64,000 bases of DNA from Duganella sp. OV510 (lineage in GTDB: Bacteria; Pseudomonadota; Gammaproteobacteria; Burkholderiales; Burkholderiaceae_D), in assembly GCF_900100205.1 (NCBI RefSeq), contig NZ_FNEQ01000005.1:62001-126000 (forward strand), in the 5' to 3' direction. The notes beneath the pieces are model-generated. The model ran no database searches, was not told the origin of the DNA, and saw nothing but the letters and a program-made list of their open reading frames with translations. The position numbers and the translations under genes were made by a program. Below, one piece after another: positions 7,814 through 17,093 of this stretch (position 1 is the first letter of the stretch; every line of letters starts with the position of its first letter).

Positions 7814-9827
7814 GTACGCCCTGCTGCTGGCACTGGGCAGCGCCCACGCCGATGACCAGATCCTGCAACGGGTGCTGGTGGATGGCTCACGCACCAATCA
7901 ACTCGGCGTGGCGGATGCCGCCAGCGCCGGCACCATCACGCAGGACGAGCTGGCGGCGCGCACCGTCTATCGTCCCGGCGAGGTGCTGGAAGCGGTGCCC
8001 GGCCTGGTGGTCAGCCAGCATAGCGGCGAAGGCAAGGCCAATCAGTTTTACCTGCGCGGCTTCAATCTGGACCACGGCACCGACTTGCGCACCAGCGTTG
8101 ACGGCATGCCGGTCAACCAGCGCAGCCACGCACATGGCCAGGGCTGGACCGATCTGAATTTCCTGATTCCGGAACTGGCGGTACGCCTCGACTACAAAAA
8201 AGGTCCCTACTCCGCCGAGGAAGGCGACTTTGCCTCGGCCGGCACCGCGTCGGTGGTCTACGCGAACCGCCTGCTGCAGGGCGTTGCCAGCGCCTCCGCC
8301 GGCCAGAACGGCTATGGCCGCGCACTGCTGGCGGATTCCATCGAAACCCAGCGCGGCAGCCTGCTGTACGCGGTCGAAGCGCTGCACAACGATGGCCCGT
8401 TCACCAATCCGGATAACTACCAGAAGCGCAACGCCGTGCTGCGCTACAGCGAAGGCTACGCCAACAACGGCTTCAATGTCAGTCTGATGGCCTACCAGGC
8501 CGACTGGAATTCCACCGACCAGATTCCACTACGTGCCGTACAGGACGGGCAGATCGGCCGCAACGACGCCATCGACACTACCGACGGCGGCAAGGCCCAT
8601 CGTTACAGCCTGTCCGGCGCCTGGCGCCGCACGGCGGAAGACAGTTCGTCCAAGATCAACGCCTACATCATCGCCAACCAGCTGGACTTGTGGTCCAACT
8701 TCACCTACTTCATGGACGATCCGGAGCACGGTGACCAGTTCGCGCAACCGGACAAGCGCGTCACCAGCGGCCTGAACGCCTCGCACAGCTGGCACCATCA
8801 CACCGAAACCGGCAACAGCGATACCACCATCGGCGTGCAGCTGCAAAACGATAATATCTTCAATGGCTTGCTGAACACCGAAGCGCGGCGCACGCTGTCC
8901 GCCACGCGCCAGGATCACATCGTTGAATCCGGCGCCGGCCTGTTCATCGAGAACAGCACGCGCTGGTATCCGGCCCTGCGCACCGTGGCCGGCATGCGCG
9001 TCGATGGCTACCGCTTTGATGTGCGCAGCGACCTGGCAGCCAATTCAGGCAAAGTCAATGACCATCTGCTCAGTCCCAACCTGAGCGTCATCTACGGCCC
9101 TTGGCAAACGGCCAAGGTGTACGCCAACTTCGGCACCGGCTTCCACAGCAATGATGCGCGCGGCGCCACCATCGCCATCGATCCAAAGACCGGGCTGGTG
9201 GCCGACAAGGTGACGCCGCTGGTGCGCTCGCGCGGCATGGAGCTGGGCGCACGCACAGCATGGCTGCCCGGCCTGCAAACCTCGCTGTCGTTATACCGGC
9301 TGGATTTCGATTCGGAGCTGGTCTACATCGGCGATGCCGGCGCCACCGAAGCTGGTCCGCCGAGCCGGCGCCATGGCATCGAGTTCTCCAACTACTACAA
9401 GCCTTTGAAGTGGCTGTCGGTAGACCTGGACCTGGCTTATGCGCGCGCCCGTTCGCGCGGCGCGGTAGAAGAAGGCCGCTACATTCCCGGCGCAATCGAA
9501 GGCACCGGACAACTAGCGGTAACGGTGGATGATGGCGGCCCGTATTCAGCGTCGCTGAAGCTGCGCTACTTTGGCCCGCGTCCGCTGATCGAGGATAACA
9601 GCGTGCGCTCCCGCTCCAGCATGACATTGAACGGCCGTTTCGGCTGGAAGATCCGCAAGGACCTGGCGCTGGAGCTGGAAGCGTTCAATATCACCAACCG
9701 CCGCGATTCAGCCATCGACTACTACTATGCGTCGCAACTGAAGGGCGAAGCGGCTGCCGTCGCCGACATCCACTTCCACCCGATCGAATCGCGCTCGCTG
9801 CGGGCGACGCTGATTAAAAACTTTTAA
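7755..9827 (+). CDS. TonB-dependent outer membrane receptor
   Basis: A 690-residue receptor. The plug domain (about residues 40-165) shows ELAARTVYRPGEVLEAVPGLVV, FYLRGFNLDHGT and a TASVVYANRL strand, and the barrel ends in the C-terminal phenylalanine typical of outer membrane proteins (ATLIKNF). The start is uncertain. ATG 7755 gives an odd N-terminus before the hydrophobic signal LKYALLLALGSAHA, lies inside the preceding gene and has no clear ribosome site, but no ATG, GTG or TTG nearer the signal segment is visible. The substrate is unknown. The operon with a peptidase and DUF6702 suggests peptide or metal uptake. The last 4 nt are shared with the convergent aldo/keto reductase gene. Confidence 0.88.
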   Translation: MARPRHSSSINKTSIRSPLKYALLLALGSAHADDQILQRVLVDGSRTNQLGVADAASAGTITQDELAARTVYRPGEVLEAVPGLVVSQHSGEGKANQFYLRGFNLDHGTDLRTSVDGMPVNQRSHAHGQGWTDLNFLIPELAVRLDYKKGPYSAEEGDFASAGTASVVYANRLLQGVASASAGQNGYGRALLADSIETQRGSLLYAVEALHNDGPFTNPDNYQKRNAVLRYSEGYANNGFNVSLMAYQADWNSTDQIPLRAVQDGQIGRNDAIDTTDGGKAHRYSLSGAWRRTAEDSSSKINAYIIANQLDLWSNFTYFMDDPEHGDQFAQPDKRVTSGLNASHSWHHHTETGNSDTTIGVQLQNDNIFNGLLNTEARRTLSATRQDHIVESGAGLFIENSTRWYPALRTVAGMRVDGYRFDVRSDLAANSGKVNDHLLSPNLSVIYGPWQTAKVYANFGTGFHSNDARGATIAIDPKTGLVADKVTPLVRSRGMELGARTAWLPGLQTSLSLYRLDFDSELVYIGDAGATEAGPPSRRHGIEFSNYYKPLKWLSVDLDLAYARARSRGAVEEGRYIPGAIEGTGQLAVTVDDGGPYSASLKLRYFGPRPLIEDNSVRSRSSMTLNGRFGWKIRKDLALELEAFNITNRRDSAIDYYYASQLKGEAAAVADIHFHPIESRSLRATLIKNF

Positions 9828-10849
9828 GCACTGCGCTCATTGAGATTGGCGAAACCGCGCTGGTGCCAGACCGGGTAAGCCGGCGGCACATCACTGGCCT
9901 GCTCCAGCAGCGCGTTTTGCTCCGGCGTCAGCGACCAGCCGGTGGCGCCGATATTTTCGATCAGCTGCTTCTCGTCGCGCGCACCGATGATGACGTTGGC
10001 GACTGTCTTTTTCCCCAGCAGCCAGTTGAGCGCCACCTGCGGAATCGTCTTACCGGTCTGCTCCGCGACCACATCGAGCGCTTCAACGATGCGGAACAGG
10101 CGCTCCTCTTCAAAGTGCGGACCGGTGCCGGCGATGTCGTGCGCCCGCGTGCCCGGTTTCGCCGGCTGGCCACGGCGGATTTTGCCAGTCAGCTTGCCCC
10201 AGCCCAGCGGGCTCCAGACCACCGCGCCCACGCCCTGATCTTCGGCCAGCGGCGCGAGTTCCCATTCGTAGTCGCGGTTCAGCAGGGAGTAGTAGATCTG
10301 GTGCGCCACATGGCGCGGATAGCCGTAGCGCTCCGAGGTCGCCAAAGACTTCATCAAGTGCCAGCCGGAGAAGTTGGAGGCCCCGATGTAGCGCACCTTG
10401 CCCTCACGGACCAGTTGATCCAGCGTGGACAGCGTCTCTTCGACTGGCGTGTTGTAGTCCTGGCCATGCAGTTGCAGCAGGTCGATGTGTTCCACCTGTA
10501 GGCGTTTCAGCGAGTTGTTGACCGCTTGGATAATGTGTTGACGGGAGGAGCCGTAATCGTTCGGGCCGTCACCGGTAGGGAACGTCACTTTGGTCGAAAT
10601 CAGCAGGCGATCGCGCTTGCCCTTGATGGCCGCACCAAGAATCTGTTCGGCCAGGCCATCGGAATAAACATCGGCGGTGTCGAACATCGAGACGCCATGG
10701 TCAAGGCAAACATCGATCAGGCGTGACGCGCCGCCGGCGTCCGTACTGCCCCAAGCTTTGAAGAAGTCATTACCACCACCGAAAGTGGCAGTACCAAAAC
10801 TCAGTTCCGGCACCCGCAAGCCGGATTTTCCGAGACGCTTGAAATTCAT
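9824..10849 (-). CDS. Aldo/keto reductase
   Basis: A 341-residue NADPH-dependent oxidoreductase of the aldo/keto reductase superfamily. Visible motifs are FDTADVYSDGLAEQILG (catalytic Asp and Tyr), ISTKVTFP (catalytic Lys), DLLQLHGQD (catalytic His) and the C-terminal cofactor segment NVIIGARDEKQL. The start at 10849 is chosen because GGAGG sits 6 nt upstream; a longer open frame to 10927 has no such site. A TACAAT-like -10 lies at 10893-10898 on this strand. The physiological substrate is not indicated by the neighbours. Confidence 0.92.
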   Translation of the reverse strand: MNFKRLGKSGLRVPELSFGTATFGGGNDFFKAWGSTDAGGASRLIDVCLDHGVSMFDTADVYSDGLAEQILGAAIKGKRDRLLISTKVTFPTGDGPNDYGSSRQHIIQAVNNSLKRLQVEHIDLLQLHGQDYNTPVEETLSTLDQLVREGKVRYIGASNFSGWHLMKSLATSERYGYPRHVAHQIYYSLLNRDYEWELAPLAEDQGVGAVVWSPLGWGKLTGKIRRGQPAKPGTRAHDIAGTGPHFEEERLFRIVEALDVVAEQTGKTIPQVALNWLLGKKTVANVIIGARDEKQLIENIGATGWSLTPEQNALLEQASDVPPAYPVWHQRGFANLNERSA

Positions 10850-10997
10850 CGCAATCCTCCAGTAAGGGCACGCCGCAGCGCGCGGGATTTTTATTGTAGC
10901 GCGCAATGCATTCGCGTGCAGAGGCACGGTTGATTGTCAGCTTGATGGGAAGTTGTTTTTTGCTTAAAGTCTGGTGTATCCATCACAGGAACATGCC

Positions 10998-13823
10998 ATG
11001 ACCAAACGTCTGAACCTCACCGCCCTCATCGCCGGCCTTTTGCTGGCCGTGGGCGCGGCTGCGGCACCCGCGCTGAGCGATCCGGTGCCCATCAATCCCA
11101 ATCTGAAGCTGGGCAAGCTGGATAACGGCCTGACCTACTACATCGAGAAGAACGCCAAGCCGGCCCAGCGTGTCGAATTGCGCCTGGTGATCAACGCCGG
11201 TTCTGTGCTGGAGGATGACGACCAGCGCGGCATGGCCCACCTGCTGGAACACATGGCCTTCAACGGCAGCACGCACTTCAAGAAGCACGAGCTGATCGCC
11301 TACCTGCAATCGATCGGCGTGCGCTTCGGGGCCGACCTGAATGCCTCCACCAGTCCAGACGCCACCATCTACATGCTGCCCATCCCGACCGACAAGCCGG
11401 GCAACCTGGAGCAAGGCATGACGGTGCTGGAAGACTGGGCCCATGGCCTGACGCTGGCCGACAAGGACATCGACGACGAGCGCCAGATCGTGCTGCAGGA
11501 GAAACGCCAGCGCAGCGGCTATGGCATGCGCAATCTCGAAGCGATGCTGCCCAAGCTGGCAAACGGTTCGCGCTACAAGGATCGTCTGCCGATCGGCACC
11601 GAGGATTCGATCCTGCACGCCAGCCCGGACGCCGTGCGCCGTTTCTACGCGGACTGGTATCGCCCTGACCTGATGGCAGTCATCGTGGTCGGCGATATCG
11701 ATCCGGCCGATGCTGAAAAGCTGGTGAAGCGCCACTTTGCCGGCCTGAAGATGCCGGCAAAACCGCGCCCACGCCCGTTGTACACGCCAGCGCCATTGTC
11801 CACGCCGGACGCGCTGGTTTTCCTCGACAAGGAAGCACCGGCCAACACCGTTCAACTGTACTACTCGACCTTCGGACGCAAGCCGCCGGAGACCGTCGGT
11901 GACTTGCGCGAGGCGCTGGTCAGGCGCCTGTTCGGGCAACTGATGTCCATGCGTTTCAGCCGCATGGCGCTGGTGGGTGAGCCGCCTTTCATCGGCGGCT
12001 CCGCAGGTGAAATCGCGATTCCGTTTGGCGTCAACCAGTACGGCTTTGTCGCTGGCGCAGCCGTGGGCAAGGCAGGTGTAAATACCGCAATCGATGCGCT
12101 GGTCCAGGAAAATACCCGCGCGCGCCAATATGGCTTCTCTTCCTATAATCTGGACATCGCCAAGAGCAATCTGCTGGCTGCTTACGAATATGCGGCGAAA
12201 TCGCGCGCGACACGCGATTCCGCAGCCGTGGCGGCGCCATATATCCGCCATTTCCTGGCGGGCGGCGTGATTGCCGGCGCCGACACAGAACATGCTGTCG
12301 CCAGGGAGTTGGTGCCATCCATCACGCTGGACGAAGTCAACGCCTACGCGCGCACCATCATCCCGGCCACAGCACCCAAGCTGGTGCTGTATTCCGCCCA
12401 CACCAACAGCGTCGCCGCCGACCAGGCGCCGCTGACCGGCAGCGAACTGCTGGCGCGCGCCGAAGCCGCTGCCAAGCTGCCAGTGACGAAGATCGAAGAC
12501 AAGGCGCCGCCGGCCAGCCTGATGAGCTACAAGCCGGAACCCGGCAGCATTGTCGCCCAAAGCGAAGACAAGGCGCTGGGCGTGACCAAGCTGACGCTGT
12601 CGAACGGCGTCAAGGTCATGCTGAAGCCGACCGATTTCAGCAAGGACCGGGTGCGGATGCTGGCAGTGCGTCCCGGCGGCCAGTACACGTTCCCGGAAGC
12701 CGAGAAGGCCACCGTGCGCTTCGCCAGCGCGGTGCAGAATGCCATGGGCGTCGGCTCGTATAGCCCGTCGGACCTGCAACGCATTTTGGCAGGTAAAAAC
12801 GTCGCCTTCGTTACGAGCTTGAGTCCTTATGCCGACCAGCTGAACGGCAGCAGCCGCAGCGGCGACATCGAATCGATGCTGCAACTGAACTACCTGGCCA
12901 TCACCAACCCGCGCCGGGATGAGAACCTGTTCCGTTCCTTTGTCACGCGAGGAGCGGAGACCGTGCGTAACCGCTCCGCCATGCCGGAAATGCGCTTTGC
13001 CGAAGCGCGGCTGCAAACCGTTTATGGCAATCATCCACAACTTGATCTGCCACCGAAGCCAAGCGACTACGAGTCGCTGAATCTGGACCGCAGCCTGAAT
13101 CTGGTGCGTTCGCGCCTATCCAGCGTCAAGGGCATGACCTTCCTCTTTGTCGGCGACTTCGATATCGACGCGCTCAAGCCTTTGCTGGCCACTTATGTCG
13201 CCACGCTGCCGGTCGGCGACGTAACGCTGAACTACCGCGATCCCGGCATCCGCCAGGTGCCGGGCGTGGTGCGGAGCGAAGTCAAGGCCGGCCTTGAGCA
13301 AAAGAGTACCGTCACCTTCGACTTTGGCGGAGACGTGGCGTATTCCAATACCGATTCCTGGTCGCTCGGCCTGCTGAGTGACGTGCTGAACCTCCGCATC
13401 ACCGACGAACTGCGCGAGAAGCAGAAGCTGATCTACTCCGGCAGCGCCAGCGCCAGATACGAGAAAATACCGCGCGGCCAGTATGGAGTCGGCATCACGC
13501 TGCCAACATCGCCGCAAGATGTGGACAAGGTGGAAGCCGCGCTATGGAGCGAGATCGAACAGTTGCAAACACAAGGCCCGACAGCGGAAGACTTGAACAA
13601 GGTCAAACAGGCGAGGCTGCAAGCATATCGCCGCCTGCTGCGCGAGAACGGCTACTGGCTGAACAACCTGCGCATGGCCGCGCTGGAGGACAGGGACCCG
13701 CATGAAATCCTGGCCATCGAGCAGCGCATCAACGCTGTCACCGCTGCGGACATCAAGGCTGCCGCGCAGCGCTTCCTCGACCGGAAGAATTATGTGGAGA
13801 TGGTGCTCAAGCCGGAGGAGTGA
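10998..13823 (+). CDS. M16-family zinc peptidase (PqqL/pitrilysin type)
   Basis: A 941-residue protein with a cleavable signal peptide ending near GAAAAPALS. The inverted zinc motif HxxEH is His81-Leu-Leu-Glu84-His85 (HLLEHMAF), with a downstream Glu in the segment DERQIVLQEKRQRS. Two M16 repeats are present: an active N-terminal half and a C-terminal half around 530-930 lacking the motif, as expected. The ATG at 10998 is preferred over the GTG at 10974 because CAGGA lies 8 nt upstream and the signal peptide then begins normally (MTKRLNLTAL). It probably degrades peptides in the periplasm. Confidence 0.93.
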   Translation: MTKRLNLTALIAGLLLAVGAAAAPALSDPVPINPNLKLGKLDNGLTYYIEKNAKPAQRVELRLVINAGSVLEDDDQRGMAHLLEHMAFNGSTHFKKHELIAYLQSIGVRFGADLNASTSPDATIYMLPIPTDKPGNLEQGMTVLEDWAHGLTLADKDIDDERQIVLQEKRQRSGYGMRNLEAMLPKLANGSRYKDRLPIGTEDSILHASPDAVRRFYADWYRPDLMAVIVVGDIDPADAEKLVKRHFAGLKMPAKPRPRPLYTPAPLSTPDALVFLDKEAPANTVQLYYSTFGRKPPETVGDLREALVRRLFGQLMSMRFSRMALVGEPPFIGGSAGEIAIPFGVNQYGFVAGAAVGKAGVNTAIDALVQENTRARQYGFSSYNLDIAKSNLLAAYEYAAKSRATRDSAAVAAPYIRHFLAGGVIAGADTEHAVARELVPSITLDEVNAYARTIIPATAPKLVLYSAHTNSVAADQAPLTGSELLARAEAAAKLPVTKIEDKAPPASLMSYKPEPGSIVAQSEDKALGVTKLTLSNGVKVMLKPTDFSKDRVRMLAVRPGGQYTFPEAEKATVRFASAVQNAMGVGSYSPSDLQRILAGKNVAFVTSLSPYADQLNGSSRSGDIESMLQLNYLAITNPRRDENLFRSFVTRGAETVRNRSAMPEMRFAEARLQTVYGNHPQLDLPPKPSDYESLNLDRSLNLVRSRLSSVKGMTFLFVGDFDIDALKPLLATYVATLPVGDVTLNYRDPGIRQVPGVVRSEVKAGLEQKSTVTFDFGGDVAYSNTDSWSLGLLSDVLNLRITDELREKQKLIYSGSASARYEKIPRGQYGVGITLPTSPQDVDKVEAALWSEIEQLQTQGPTAEDLNKVKQARLQAYRRLLRENGYWLNNLRMAALEDRDPHEILAIEQRINAVTAADIKAAAQRFLDRKNYVEMVLKPEE

Positions 13824-13853
13824 GCCACTGCCGGCGCGGTAAGTAGCTGTAAT

Positions 13854-13867
13854 TTGATCCAGGTCAT
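13854..13867 (+). promoter_or_regulatory. FNR/CRP-like box with class II spacing
   Basis: TTGAT-CCAG-GTCAT resembles the FNR/ANR consensus TTGAT-N4-ATCAA (the left half is perfect, the right half matches 3 of 5). Its centre is 42 bp before the start expected from the -10 element CATACT (13891-13896), the spacing of class II activated promoters. It precedes the DUF2892 gene, suggesting activation at low oxygen. Confidence 0.5.
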
Positions 13868-13927
13868 ATTTTTGCTGCTTCAATCTCATTCATACTGGTG
13901 CCACACCAAATGAAAAGGAGAGAAATC

Positions 13928-14152
13928 ATGAGTAGCAATGTCGGTACTGTGGATCGGGCCCTGCGTGTGAGCGTGGGGCTGGGATTGATCGCTGCCGCAT
14001 CCACTGGCTTGATCGGCGCATGGGGTTGGGCTGGCGCCGTGCCGCTGCTGACCGCGCTGTCCGGCGTGTGCCCGCTGTATCGTGCCGTCAGGCTGTCATC
14101 GCTGGAAGTGCATCAGAACTATCGCCCTCAACTCGACGCGGCATTGAAATAA
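13928..14152 (+). CDS. Small DUF2892-type inner membrane protein
   Basis: A 74-residue protein. It opens with NVGTVDRALRVSVGLGLI, then has two hydrophobic segments (about 15-30 and 33-50) and CPLYRAV, as in DUF2892 (YgaP transmembrane-like) proteins. AAAAGGAGAG precedes the ATG at 13928, so the longer frame from 13898 is rejected. The family is often found with rhodanese domains, and a rhodanese gene lies 3 kb away. The upstream FNR-like box suggests micro-oxic induction. The last 25 nt overlap the convergent methyltransferase gene. Confidence 0.82.
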   Translation: MSSNVGTVDRALRVSVGLGLIAAASTGLIGAWGWAGAVPLLTALSGVCPLYRAVRLSSLEVHQNYRPQLDAALK

Positions 14153-14733
14153 TAGTTGTCGCCCTCGTCAACGTAGCTGCCAACGAGATGCATTCCGGCA
14201 GCTGCAAGCAGACGCTGATACGCCGCCTCGCCGAGTGACACCGACCTGCGTCCAGTCTGAAGGTCCTGCCACTCACATCGTTCGCGCGGTGCACTGAACA
14301 GGAAGCGTCCACCAGGCTTGAGTGCCTGGCCGACGCGTTCGATCAGCTTCTGCTGATGCGCTTCCGTCAACAGGAACATCAGTCCCACCGCAATCGCGCC
14401 GTCGAACTGGCGATCGAAAAATGCGCTGTCTTGCGCCGCCTCGCAAGCGGTTGGCCCGTCAGGAAAACGAAGCTGGAAAGCCGACAACAGTGTAGGCGAT
14501 GCATCGACGCCGGACACCGCAAAGCCCTCCTCTATCAAGGCTAGAGAAACCGGCACACCAGCGCCGCAGCCGATGTCCACGATATCGCCGCCTGGACGCA
14601 AGGTCTTCGCCCACTGTTTCACCACGCCGCTGCCGATAGCGGAGCGCGCAGCAAGAAAGTCAGCCGCAATCGCTTCCCAGCCGCCGGAAGGATCTTCCGG
14701 CTTATTTTTTGCTGACCTGTCGTGCGGTGTCAT
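14128..14733 (-). CDS. Class I SAM-dependent methyltransferase
   Basis: A 201-residue enzyme. Motif I is VDIGCGAGVPVSLAL (about 52-66), followed by the acidic loop VSGVDASPTLL and the post-motif KPGGRFLFSAPRERCEW. This is the Methyltransf_11/25 fold of small-molecule methyltransferases; the substrate is unknown. The start lies inside the end of the upstream NTF2-like gene (32-nt overlap), implying coupling. The 3' end overlaps the convergent DUF2892 gene. Confidence 0.88.
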   Translation of the reverse strand: MTPHDRSAKNKPEDPSGGWEAIAADFLAARSAIGSGVVKQWAKTLRPGGDIVDIGCGAGVPVSLALIEEGFAVSGVDASPTLLSAFQLRFPDGPTACEAAQDSAFFDRQFDGAIAVGLMFLLTEAHQQKLIERVGQALKPGGRFLFSAPRERCEWQDLQTGRRSVSLGEAAYQRLLAAAGMHLVGSYVDEGDNYYFNAASS

Positions 14734-15160
14734 GGTACTGCCACAGTACGTTGATGATCTTCCATTCGCTCTGCTGGTTTTTGTACAGATGCATATAGTC
14801 GATCCACTCGTCGGCCGTCAGCTTAACAGTGGCAACGCGCTGGTCGACGTCGAGGATCTTGATATCGACCCTGGGCTGAGCAGGGAATTTGCTGCCGTCC
14901 TTGTTATAGGTATTGGCGACGCGAACCATCGCGTCATGGTCGGTATTAATGATGAATTCCGATCCATCCGCTGCCCGCCAATAGGTGCGCTTGGCGAGCT
15001 TGGGATCGATGCCGCGTGCCATGCGCGCGCCATCAGGCTTGTGCTGCGACTCGATATAGTCGCGCACCGCGCGTTCGATCAGCTGGTTATCGTTGACATC
15101 AGCGGCTTGCGCCAGCAACGGCGATACGGCGAACAACAGCAACATCAAAGCACGGTTCAT
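14702..15160 (-). CDS. Secreted NTF2-like (lumazine-binding-like) protein
   Basis: A 152-residue exported protein with signal peptide MNRALMLLLFAVSPLLAQA. The mature part has the SnoaL/NTF2-like cone-fold pattern: an N-terminal helix IERAVRDYIESQ, a central strand set with VDIKILDVDQRVATVKL, and the end YMHLYKNQQSEWKIINVLW. This resembles the putative lumazine-binding family (PF12893). AAGGTG precedes the ATG at 15160. The function of such proteins is generally unknown. It is probably cotranscribed with the overlapping methyltransferase. Confidence 0.8.
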   Translation of the reverse strand: MNRALMLLLFAVSPLLAQAADVNDNQLIERAVRDYIESQHKPDGARMARGIDPKLAKRTYWRAADGSEFIINTDHDAMVRVANTYNKDGSKFPAQPRVDIKILDVDQRVATVKLTADEWIDYMHLYKNQQSEWKIINVLWQYHDTARQVSKK

Positions 15161-15309
15161 GAGGCACCTTACTGGCGATGGCGACTTCGGCAAAAGAAAT
15201 ACACATTACCCTCGTCGCCGTTGTCGTTGAATTTGCGGATTTAGCCAGCGGGAACGCCAGGCCGTCCTCATTCTTCCACAGAACAGCTGCGGTAGCCAGA
15301 GACTTCTTA

Positions 15310-17016
15310 TCAGAACTCTTCCCACTCGTCGTTAGAGGAGGATGCCGCTTTCAGTTTCTGCGGCGCCGGCTTGGGCCTTGCGGGTGTTGCGGGCCTCGCG
15401 CGCTGCACCGGCTTCGGCAGTGCGCTCACCGTTGCTGCCGGGCGGGCTGGCGGCGCGTAGACTTGCGTCGCGCCGATCTTGAACACGCTGACCACTTGTT
15501 CCAGCTTGTCCGCCTGATCGCGCAGCGTGGCGGCTGCGGCGGCGGTCTGCTCAACCAGCGAGGCATTCTGCTGCGTGGTCTGATCCATCTCCGTCACCGC
15601 GCGGTGCACCTGCTCGATGCCGTCATTCTGCTCCTGCGTGGCGGCGCTGATTTCGCCGACGATATCGGTGACCTGCTTGATGCTGGCCACCACTTCGTGC
15701 ATGGTGCTGCCGGCCTGCTCGACCAGCCTGGTTCCCGAGCCAACCTTCTCCACCGAATCATCGATCAGTTCTTTAATTTCCTTGGCGGCGGAGGCAGAGC
15801 GCTGCGCCAGATTGCGCACCTCGGTCGCCACCACCGCAAAGCCACGGCCCTGCTCACCCGCGCGCGCCGCTTCCACCGCCGCGTTCAGCGCCAGGATATT
15901 GGTCTGGAACGCGATGCCATCAATGACCGAAATAATATCCACGATCTTGCGCGACGATTCGTTGATCGAACCCATGGTCACCACCACCTGCTCCACCACC
16001 GAACCGCCTTGCGTCGCCACCTCGGATGCCGAGCGCGCCAGCTGATTCGCCTGGCGCGCATTGTCCGCGTTCTGACCGACAGTGGACGTCAGTTGCTCCA
16101 TGCTGGCCGCCGTTTCCTCCAGCGCCGCCGCCTGCGACGAGGTGCGCTGCGACAGGTCGCCAGTGCCAGCCGCGATCTGCTGCGACGCCGCGCCTACTGC
16201 GCTGGTCGACGCGCGCACGGTGTCGATCACGCCCGCAATCTGCTCCAGCAGCTTGTTGAACGCCACTGCGGTGTGGCCGATTTCGTCCATGCGCTCAACC
16301 TTGATCTGTTTGGTCAGGTCCAGCGATTGGCTCACATCTTCCAGCGTGCTGCGGATCGACGCCAGGCTGCTCTTGATGGTGCTGAACAGCGACCAGGCCA
16401 ATGCGCCGGTCACCAGCACCGCCAGCACAATCACCGTCACCAGCAGGCGAAAGGCGAAGTTGTACTCGGCCAGGCTCTCCACCCGCACGTCTTCAATCAG
16501 CTTGTTGTTATAGGCGATGTGATCGTCGAAAGCCTTCTTCAACGCCGCCGCTGACGTGGCCAGTGGCGTGCCAGCTTGCAGCGTGGCGCGTACCGCGTCC
16601 AGGTCGCCCGCATGAGCGCCGGCGATAAACGGCACCAGCGTCTGGCGGTAAGTCGCCATGGCCGCCTTGTCGGCTTCCAGCATCTTGCGATCCGTCTCGT
16701 CGAAAATGCGTTCTTTCTCGTAGACCGCGATCACCTCCTCAAACTTGGCGTGGGCGTCGTTGTAAGCTTTGTCCAGCGCGCTCTTGTCGGTCAGGTTGGA
16801 AAACACCGACAGGCGATAACCGGCCAGACGGGTATCAGCCATATAGCCCTTGGCGATATTCAGGCTCGCCAGGCTCGGGATCAGGCGGCTCTGCACCATC
16901 TCCAGCCGCTGCTGCGCATTCGACAGCTGCTTCAGGCCGGAGACGCCCACAAAGATCAGCGCAGCCAGCGCCAGTGATAGAGTCAGAATCAAACGTTTTG
17001 TAATCGTCATTGCCAT
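15310..17016 (-). CDS. Methyl-accepting chemotaxis protein with CheR-binding tail
   Basis: A 568-residue chemoreceptor. Order: N-terminal membrane segment (about 8-30), four-helix-bundle periplasmic sensor (30-185), second membrane segment (190-212, [16 protein letters not shown]), HAMP (212-265) and signalling domain (270-500) with the hairpin tip [23 protein letters not shown] split over [10 protein letters not shown] and [15 protein letters not shown]. After an Ala/Pro-rich linker the protein ends in NDEWEEF, the xWxxF pentapeptide that tethers the CheR methyltransferase, so it is likely a high-abundance-type receptor. The ligand is not predictable. It has its own promoter at 17051-17081. 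Confidence 0.95.
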   Translation of the reverse strand: MAMTITKRLILTLSLALAALIFVGVSGLKQLSNAQQRLEMVQSRLIPSLASLNIAKGYMADTRLAGYRLSVFSNLTDKSALDKAYNDAHAKFEEVIAVYEKERIFDETDRKMLEADKAAMATYRQTLVPFIAGAHAGDLDAVRATLQAGTPLATSAAALKKAFDDHIAYNNKLIEDVRVESLAEYNFAFRLLVTVIVLAVLVTGALAWSLFSTIKSSLASIRSTLEDVSQSLDLTKQIKVERMDEIGHTAVAFNKLLEQIAGVIDTVRASTSAVGAASQQIAAGTGDLSQRTSSQAAALEETAASMEQLTSTVGQNADNARQANQLARSASEVATQGGSVVEQVVVTMGSINESSRKIVDIISVIDGIAFQTNILALNAAVEAARAGEQGRGFAVVATEVRNLAQRSASAAKEIKELIDDSVEKVGSGTRLVEQAGSTMHEVVASIKQVTDIVGEISAATQEQNDGIEQVHRAVTEMDQTTQQNASLVEQTAAAAATLRDQADKLEQVVSVFKIGATQVYAPPARPAATVSALPKPVQRARPATPARPKPAPQKLKAASSSNDEWEEF

Positions 17017-17050
17017 TTTCCCAAGTAAGCTGAATTAGTAACATGGGAAA

Positions 17051-17081
17051 ATTATGCTTCATTGCAACTGTTATTGCAATG
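17051..17081 (-). promoter_or_regulatory. Promoter of the chemoreceptor gene overlapping a perfect palindrome
   Basis: On the minus strand, -35 TTGCAA (17079-17074), a 17-bp spacer and -10 CATAAT (17056-17051) form a good sigma-70 promoter. An 8-bp inverted repeat, CATTGCAA (17060-17067) and TTGCAATG (17074-17081) with a 6-bp spacer, covers the -35 and spacer. It could be a repressor operator or, as RNA, the end of the rhodanese transcript. Confidence 0.6.
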
Positions 17082-17093
17082 CAGCAAGTGGAA

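Noticed and set aside
10974..10997. Earlier GTG start for the M16 peptidase
   Set aside because: It places eight extra residues before a normal signal peptide and has no ribosome site, unlike ATG 10998.
15178..16554. 458-codon plus-strand open frame
   Set aside because: Antisense to the chemoreceptor, Arg/His-rich and repetitive in a way that mirrors the coiled-coil codons.
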